A stretch of 64,000 nt of DNA from Tricholoma matsutake. Taxonomy: Eukaryota > Basidiomycota > Agaricomycetes > Agaricales > Tricholomataceae. The notes under the pieces are model-generated. The model saw only the letters and a list, made by a program, of their open reading frames with translations. It was not told the DNA's origin and did no database searches. A program made the translations under genes and the position numbers. The stretch is taken from assembly GCA_026075535.2 (NCBI GenBank), contig AP026549.1, positions 2,852,001 through 2,916,000 on the forward strand. The letters run 5' to 3'. Of this stretch, positions 57,728 to 64,000 are shown piece by piece; positions within the stretch are counted from its first letter, which is position 1; every line of letters begins with the position of its first letter.

Positions 57728-58306
57728 GGGCCCAAACATTGTCTATCAATGTTTGGGCCCAGGTAAGTTTTTTTATGTTTGTTCAGTGCTTAAAGGTCTA
57801 GTCAATGTGACTGGAAAATAACCAGAACCTGACTGGACTGTGACCAGAAAAAACCAGACCATCAGTTGTAGTCTCTCAGTTTTCAAAATCAGAAAACTGC
57901 AAAAAACCCATTAAAAAAGACCAGTTATAAATGGTTTATGACTGAAATGACACAACCACATGATACCCTTGTAAATCCCTTCAAACTGACCAAATATTTA
58001 ACCAAATTGGTCAGTTTAAAGTTAATTGGTAGGGAAAGGTGTTTCACATGTTGTCATAACTGGTTGTGACCAGTGTGAACTGGAGTTTTAACCAGTTTTT
58101 ATGCAAACCAGTTATGACTGATTAGGACCAGTTTTTTGCAGTTTTTTTCAGTTTCAGTCTGGTTATTTGGCTATTTCCTTTTATAGTTAACTGGTCATGG
58201 TCACAATCTTTCCAAAACAGGCCCAATAACCATGACCAGACTGGACCCTAAAGCACTATGTTTGTTTCTTGATCTTTTGTTTCAACTTTTGCATTCATTT
58301 CTTTAG
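57728..58306 (+). other. Hairpin plus intron module, copy 3 (MITE in the intron)
   Basis: A 14-bp perfect stem with a 5-nt loop (57728-57760, starting GGGCCCAAACATTG) is followed after AG by GTAAGT (57763). The intron-like block ends at TTCTTTAG (58306), 544 nt. Removing the 475-bp MITE and one 8-bp duplication leaves 61 nt, in line with the 56, 64 and 50 nt of the other copies. Confidence 0.65.
57784..58258. mobile_element. hAT-type MITE with perfect 8-bp duplication
   Basis: It is 475 bp. Ends are CAGTGCTTAAAGGTCTAGTC (left) and TAGTGCTTTAGGGTCCAGTC (right, reversed); both fit YARNG. The duplication TGTTTGTT is exact (57776-57783, 58259-58266). The interior is largely self-complementary, with repeated AACCAGTT and TGACTGG-type motifs. 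No coding capacity. Confidence 0.9.
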
Positions 58307-58916
58307 GGTTTAACTATGTTACCAACAACATGACAACTCCGAACAGTGGACCCACCCTGGTAACTTTGACCTAGTACCTGCCCCCACTGCTGCAAGCAAC
58401 TGTTCATGGGGTGGACCCTGGGTGCTATGGACAACAACAACAATGGGGACAGCAACAGCAACAGCATCCCCAACTACTGCCATGAACAACTGCAGCTGCT
58501 TGCAGGGTGGGGATGGGAGCCCAAGACAATGACAGGGAGAAGAACATACAATGTGGAAGGGAAGACTGCGACAATGGGATTAACAAGACAATGACAGCCA
58601 CTACAACCACAATGATGGGGACAGTGGGACATGGTGAGGGGATAGCAGAGAGATGAACACAGGGATGAGATTCATTTACAATGGTCCTAGATTCCTAATA
58701 CTACAAGTGATGAATTCTATTCATTATCAGAAATTGTGATGACAGCACAGAGATCATCAGCATCAGGGCCATCACTGAGAATGTCATCTACAGAGTTCAG
58801 GTCAATCATCCTTGTAGTTAACTAGGATGTGAAAAGATGGGGACACTCACTGCTGCATAGGGACTACCGTGGATGGACCTGGGTCCATCTGGGTGAATAT
58901 CCATGGATGATGTACT

Positions 58917-59342
58917 TGTAAGGGGACTAGGGGGGTGCCCTGTGTGTTTTTCCTATTTTTTATGTTCATCCTATATTTTTCCCCACCTCATTTCCTTCTA
59001 TTCTTCATTTTCTATGATTTTTCCGGATTTTATTACTAATTTTCCCTTGCTATCATGTTTGTACATGTTGACACCTTTATATTTAGAGGCGGAGTACCCC
59101 TTCCGACACATACCCCTTGGTATGATGTCATTCGGTGGCCTTGATCCGCCTATCTCCGCCTTTTTCTATTTTTAGGTTATATTTGATTTTTGTCGTCTTC
59201 ACATATACTGGGCATCAGCAAGGGGATCCTTAGAGTTTTCTCTTTGGATTTCCCTTTGCTAGGTGCGCCCCCAATCCCTGTATTATGTAGCATAATTTTA
59301 ACTTTGGATTTCCCTTTGCTAGAGGCTTAGGTTGCCCTTATA
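58917..59342 (+). repeat. Solo LTR of the Gypsy family
   Basis: It matches the LTRs of the element at 10149-16076, from TGTAAGGGGACTAGG to CCTTATA, and is flanked by the 5-bp duplication GTACT (58912-58916, 59343-59347). It is 60 bp longer because a TTTGGATTTCCCTTTGCTAG segment is duplicated around an inserted GTGCGCCCCCAATCC stretch (about 59262-59320). Solo LTRs arise by recombination between the two LTRs of one element. Confidence 0.92.
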
Positions 59343-59508
59343 GTACTAAAGTCCATGGATATGGGTGCATCCATGGATCATCCATGGGTATCCATATGAA
59401 TACTACTATTTTTTATGCTCTCAAATGCTCTAATATATGTACCATGGTCTATTAAAATGGTTTAGCAAGGTCAATTACCTCCTGGAGTGCCTTGTTGGCA
59501 GTTGGCAC

Positions 59509-59935
59509 TAGTGTTGCCATAGTGTTGCCAGTTCGGAGTTGACTTAATCGTATTTCGTGATTTCCGGGCGTGGGAGTGCAAATCACGTTTCACGTAAGAG
59601 ACAGAAAATGTAGCTAGGGGAAATCCGGATCTTTTCGGTCTGTAACACGAAGCGGTCCGACCACTCTATCACGTGTTATTCACATTAAGCCGTTTGGACG
59701 AGAGTCGACTGCATCCTGGCGGCTTAATGTAAATAACACGTGATAGGGTGGTCGGATCGCTTCACGTTGGAGACCGAAAAGGTCCGGATTTTCCCTGGCT
59801 ACATTTTCGATTTCTTATGTGAAACGTGATTTGCACTCCCACGCCCGGAAATCGCGAAATACGAAGTTGACTCCAAACTGTGGCAACACTATGTTGCCAT
59901 GACTTCAAGTCCAACTTGAAGACATGGCAGCACTA
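59509..59935. mobile_element. Foldback hAT-type MITE, CpG-rich
   Basis: It is 427 bp, with ends TAGTGTTGCCATAGTGTTGC (left) and TAGTGCTGCCATG (right, reversed) and an exact 8-bp duplication GTTGGCAC (59501-59508, 59936-59943). Almost the whole element is an inverted repeat. Arms of about 150-190 bp include GATTTCCGGGCGTGGGAGTG and CCTATCACGTGTTAT-type blocks around a short centre (about 59695-59720). The interior has many CpG, in sharp contrast to its flanks. Confidence 0.9.
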
Positions 59936-60085
59936 GTTGGCACACATGATGTTATTTATTATACTGAGTAAAATTTGTACTTAAGACTGCTTCTTTTAAT
60001 CAAGAAATGGTTTTACACCAATAAATATTACTTTGAAACCTTCCAAATACATCTGAAATACCATAGGAATTTGTACAATTACAAT

Positions 60086-63076
60086 TCAAGTTCTCCAAAA
60101 CCTGGATTCCTCATCTGTCTCTTCTACCTCATCTTCCAACTCAGTCTCATCAACTTCTTTCTGAGGTCCCACCTGCTCTTCACTTCCCATTTGCTTCTGA
60201 ACAATCTTAATGGTTTCTGAAAGTCCTGGATAGAGTGGAGTTTTGGCCCAAGATCCAACTGCAACTTGAGCCTTGAAGGTCTGTGGGCTGGTGTTATGCT
60301 GAAGGTGATTGATCTCAAGCCTTCCAACTGAGAATGCATGTTCAGCATCCACTGATGATGCTAAAAGAGTGTCTGAGTAGAAGCAAAAATGAGAATTATT
60401 ACACTTACCTGGTGCTGAGCAAAAATCAAGCCCCATCTTTGCTAACCAAGGTTGCTGGTCAATGGCTTGATGCCAGTACTTCATGATTCCTCCAGCCTCC
60501 TTGATAGTTGACAGCCAGATGACTGGATCAACCAGATAAGTAGCGATAGTATCTGGATCTTGATTCTCCTCAGGTTCTGTTGCAACAACCCACTTGGACT
60601 TGGCCTGAAAAGAAAATACAGTAAGTCTAAGATTTGGCAGCATAAATTAAATCTCACCTTGCTTCTACGAGGAGCAGGGGCAGGAGGTAATTCCTCTGAG
60701 TTCTCTCCCTTGTATGTTTCATCCCAATGCTCAATAACCATCTTCTTGATATCTCATATTTGTGCTGCTGTCCGACCATGGTCTTTGAACCATTTTAGTT
60801 TCTTGTCAGGACACTTGACTGCATATTGTCAGCATACAAATGCATAAAAAATGCTACACTTGCCAATTGCAATGATGTACAGTTCACAGTCCTTCATGAG
60901 AGTGTAGTATTTGTTGATTAAGAGTAGAGTAGCTTGTGCAGCAACACAGACAACATTGGGAAGTTCCAATTCCTTGTCATCATGGACCAGTGTCATGGAC
61001 TGCTCAATAGAGTCCAGCATAGGTATGACATCTGCTATAAGTGGAACCTGAGACTGTGAAAACAGCTTTGTGGGCCCATCAAAGACCTATTAGAGATATT
61101 TAATTGTCTGCATCGTCAAATATCAGACAAGTGACCTCAAGTACTGCACTAAGTGTTTCTGCAAGATCCCACTGGTCTTCTGAAAGCCGGTAAGCCTGGA
61201 GTTTGTTGATGGCTGCACCTGTGAGCTGTTCAACTGGACTTCTAAAGTAGAGGTGAGCATCTAGGCAAGTGAGATCTGAATTCCATCAGGTAGGAACCCG
61301 GCAATCAAGTGTCTCCTTGTTACCAGACAGATCCTTGTCATTTGTAACAAGTATATCAAACTTCTCCTTTAGTGTTGAACTATCATGAACACGCCATGCA
61401 AGGCCAGCAACCTGGGATTTCCTAAATTAAAATTGAATGTTGTGAAATAAATATCCTTACACGTGGAAAAAGTTGCAGTGCCATCTTTTCCTCCAAAGGA
61501 TCAATTGAAATACCCCTTTTCCTCATCAGTTCAATTGCCTGGCCATGAGTAGTCTTGACAATGGCAGTATCATGGGCATCTCTACCATCATCAGGCACAG
61601 CAGCTGAATCATTCTCAATGCCTGCCTCATGAACAGCAAGTTCATCATCAGAGTCATCATCATCAGCAATAGCAGCAACTGTATGGGATTTTAAATCCTG
61701 AACAGTGATTTACAAATAAGATTTTAACATACCATTGGCAGCTTCAGAGTCCTTAACCTTCTTTTTAGGCTGCTGAAAAAAGAAGGATATAAATATCTGA
61801 ATGCTTGTTGAGTCAAGAATAGTGTAAAATTTCAGTAACACATACTTTAGCCAAAAGATTAATAATGTGTGGAAAACAGCATCCACGAGCTGCCATCCCC
61901 CAAAAGGATGGGATAAGTGTTGGAAGATATCTGGCCAATACATCATTGTTTCCTGCATTGTCCATGCAAAGTGAAAATAGCTATAATAGGCTCAGATTGC
62001 ATGAAACAAGAGATAAGTTAGTAACAAACAAATTTGTCAAGCCCAAATTGCCGTAGACAGCTGGCAGTAACCTCAGCAAGATATTGTCCATCATGTTTTT
62101 GAGTTAATCTGAGATGGATAATGCATTGAAGCAGCAAATTCTCATAACAAAATTCAGTGCCAACCTTATAAATTCCAGTACAGCACAATGAATAACTCCC
62201 TTATCAAACCAGACAACAACAAGTCCAAGAAATGATGCAACTATTGGAGCTGTCCACCCATCAAGTACAAGATGGATAGTGCTATTGAGAGCCTTCAAAT
62301 ATTGTTGAGCAATAATAATACCATACAAATATATAAATGACAGACCATAAAATAATTTCGGACATGTTTTGACATCTCAACATACATAGCTTTAATATCA
62401 CGAGAAACTGTTTGAGGAGAAGGGATAATTGTTCTGGGTCGGAGCATCTCTACCTCTGCCTGGTAGTCATCATCCAAAACCAAATTGAAAGGACGATGGT
62501 TTTTGGCACATTGTAGAGCAATCAAGGTGTGGTGGCCTGCAGGTGTATATGGCTCACCAGCTGGTTGAACAGAAGCCACACCAGCAGCAACACCTAGACG
62601 CTTATCACAAGACCATACACCCTCCTGGAGATTCTTGGTTCCATGACCAATAGACATGTGAGGATGAACATGAGGAGTATGATTAGTGGGGTCCACCTTG
62701 CATGTGAACACAAAGACCAGCTTTTTGGGCTTCTGATGGTCATCCACCTCATGACAGAGAGTGATATTGAAATGATCATAAACCTTGGAATGCCAGGTAG
62801 ACTCAGAAGCCTCTGAAAAAAAACAAGACAATGTTCATGAGTTCCATCATAGTACTGGCATGAGAATTGACATGTACCGATAATCTCACTATCAGCTAGG
62901 GACCATACCTCAGCATCTGTCTTGCCCACAATAGTCTTTTTCACAGCACGAGCCTTTACAGGAGAGATAAGGACAGCAGGAGTTGCAGAGTCTGTATCTG
63001 AGTCCTCAGTGGATGTCTCAGCAGTCAATTGAGCACTAGTAACTCTTCTAGCAGCTGGAAAACGTCCCCGGTGCAT
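60086..63076 (-). pseudogene. hAT transposase, near full-length but decayed
   Basis: Minus-strand exons run from MHRGRFPAARRVTSAQ (63076) through a domain with ESTWHSKVYDHFNITL (about 62810), the first RNase H strand STIHLVLDGWTAPIVASFLG (about 62285-62225), DNAGNNDVLARYLP (about 61960), an acidic region (about 61680-61560), VAGLAWRVHDSSTLKEKFD (about 61410) and, at 60390-60086, the dimerisation block SSVDAEHAFSVGRLEINH with an acidic tail. It is the same family as 7940-9162. At least one in-frame TGA (61286-61288) and other breaks make it non-functional. The dimerisation motif normally reads ERAFS; here EHAFS, a CGN-to-CAN change. Terminal repeats were not found. Confidence 0.75.
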
Positions 63077-63187
63077 TGTTTAGCACTACAGAGGGAAGTG
63101 ATGGGGGGAAACAACCACGAAACGGCTGCCAGATGTTGTTCAACAGCTTTGGACAGCCTCGATAAGTGGAGTTTGAATATCTATATT

Positions 63188-63370
63188 TAAGGTGTACCAT
63201 GTAAACCCCGAGTATATTTTGTCGTATACCAGTACCCATGAACACCGTATCTCTATGGCCCGGGTACAGGTGCCATGCTTATCGTGGGTTTCCACAAGGT
63301 TACCCACAAATTCATGCATTTACTCAAACCCTGCATTTACCCCACATGTCTTGAGTGGCACCATGTATTA
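63188..63370 (+). mobile_element. Single end of an element related to the 4511-7826 hAT
   Basis: TAAGGTGTACCATGTAAACC followed by AGTACCCATGAACACCGTA resembles the left end of the hAT at 4511 (TAAGGTGT.., then GTACCCATACCCACAAACAC). No matching right end or duplication was found, so this is a fragment. Confidence 0.45.
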
Positions 63371-63419
63371 TATAATATAGTATAGACTATACAGTGTATA
63401 TGCTACATACAATACATAT

Positions 63420-64000
63420 ATACTTATAATAATCCATGAGCAGATGCTCACAGCAGCAACATTAGTACCTAAAAAGTGTGTTAGTAAAATGAAAATGAAA
63501 CAAGAAAAAAAAACACACCTGTGGCCCAAGAGATGTCGATGACATCTCTTGGGCCTTTTTCCGTTCGTTTTCCCTTGTCCTCTCCAGGTTGCGCCTGCGA
63601 TCCACCCTATGAGCATTCGCTTGTAGGCGTGGGGGCAGGTGCTGTGTCGTCCGGGGTCGGGGTGCTGTGTCGTCGGCTGCTGGTGCTGCTGGTGGTGTTG
63701 TTGCTGGTTTTCGTCTTTGTCGTCCTCTGCCGTCCTTGTCCTCATCGTCCCCCCTCTCATCCTGCCGTCGTTTCGTGTTTTCGTCCCCCTCTGGCTGTGT
63801 CCCCATCTCATCGTTCCACCTGCGATCCACCCCACGAGCAGTTGCTCGTGAGGCTGGGGGTGGGTGGTGTGTTTTGGTGGGCATCCTGGAGCCATGGTGC
63901 TTGTTTTCATCGGGTGCTGGGTTGTGCTGGTGTCCTGGTGCTCACCAACGTCATTGTTGGCTGCTAGCACCCGCGATCCACCCCACGAGCAGTTGCTCAT
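63420..64000 (-). repeat. Hairpin/intron repeat family, right cluster (runs off the window)
   Basis: Direct homolog of about 300-900. Palindromes occur at 63828-63850 (CCACGAGCAGTTGCTCGTG), 63973 onward and, diverged, 63428-63441 and 63605-63628. The minus strand has a continuous frame through these, with PHEQLLVGWIAGGT and RMLIGWIAGATW peptides separated by Gln/Asp/Arg-rich spacers. It is the best-preserved copy and could still encode a protein that continues beyond 64000. Confidence 0.6.
63469..63555 (-). other. Hairpin plus intron module, copy 4
   Basis: A 15-bp perfect stem with a 3-nt loop (63523-63555) is followed on the minus strand after 4 nt by GTGTGT (63513-63518), a T-rich tract, a perfect TACTAAC branch site and CTTTTTAG ending at 63469. 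The intron-like block is 50 nt. Confidence 0.65.

Larger units (their letters stand above)
57640..58620 (+). repeat. Hairpin/intron repeat family, sense copy
   Basis: This is the inverted counterpart of the units at the window ends. After the hairpin and intron, motifs CAAGCAACTGTTCATGGGG and GAACAACTGCAGCTGCTTGC represent the palindromic PHEQLLV unit, between CAACAACAACAATGG repeats. An hAT MITE lies in the intron. Confidence 0.6.

Noticed and set aside
1..64000. CRISPR arrays, operons or prokaryotic signals
   Set aside because: Introns throughout and eukaryotic gene families; no regularly spaced repeat array other than the 20-bp satellite.

Overview
This window looks like basidiomycete (Agaricomycete mushroom) DNA. 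Protein genes are split by many introns of about 45-70 nt with GT..AG ends and CTAAC/CTGAC-type branch sites. The gene content (CAP59-type mannosyltransferase, CFEM/GPI protein, PIG-F, Tof1) and the transposons (chromodomain Ty3/Gypsy, Ty1/Copia, several hAT families and their MITEs) fit the same origin.

Layout. 1-9.3 kb is an old, CpG-starved repeat belt. It holds a hairpin/intron repeat family, a chromovirus relic, an hAT transposon with a perfect 8-bp target duplication (4511-7826) and a second, decayed hAT relic. 9.3-20.2 kb is a Copia element (5-bp duplication GCTCC) split by a chromodomain Gypsy element (5-bp duplication GATGT). 20.2-24.3 kb holds relics: a zinc-finger fragment, a second Copia LTR and a broken P-loop gene. 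24.4-55.2 kb is the gene core, with normal CpG content: SGNH-type capsule-associated protein and CAP59-family mannosyltransferase (divergent pair), a tandem 0.9-kb duplication, a CFEM protein, ribosomal protein L31, two head-to-head four-transmembrane paralogs, ribosomal protein L34, the GPI-anchor enzyme PIG-F, a 4-nitrophenylphosphatase-type HAD enzyme, a divergent transaldolase, a bZIP factor and the replication-fork protein Tof1/Timeless. 55.4-64 kb is a second CpG-starved belt with four hAT MITEs, a solo Gypsy LTR, a decayed hAT transposase and further copies of the hairpin/intron family.

Functional links. The SGNH and mannosyltransferase genes share about 110 bp of upstream DNA and both look like Golgi/secretory type II membrane proteins, so co-regulation in glycan synthesis is plausible. 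PIG-F makes the GPI anchor that the CFEM protein appears to carry. The rest are unrelated housekeeping genes.

Most unusual observations: (1) a dispersed repeat family in which a perfect 12-15 bp hairpin with arms that differ between copies but stay complementary sits 2-4 nt from a 5' splice site, one copy having an hAT MITE inside its intron; (2) a 4-nt micro-exon apparently conserved in both four-TM paralogs; (3) a transaldolase lacking the Schiff-base lysine; (4) a Copia element whose gag start codon lies inside a primer-binding site matching the initiator-tRNA anticodon arm, next to a Gypsy element that appears self-primed. All exon borders were read by eye from codon phase and splice signals; none was checked with transcripts or database searches.
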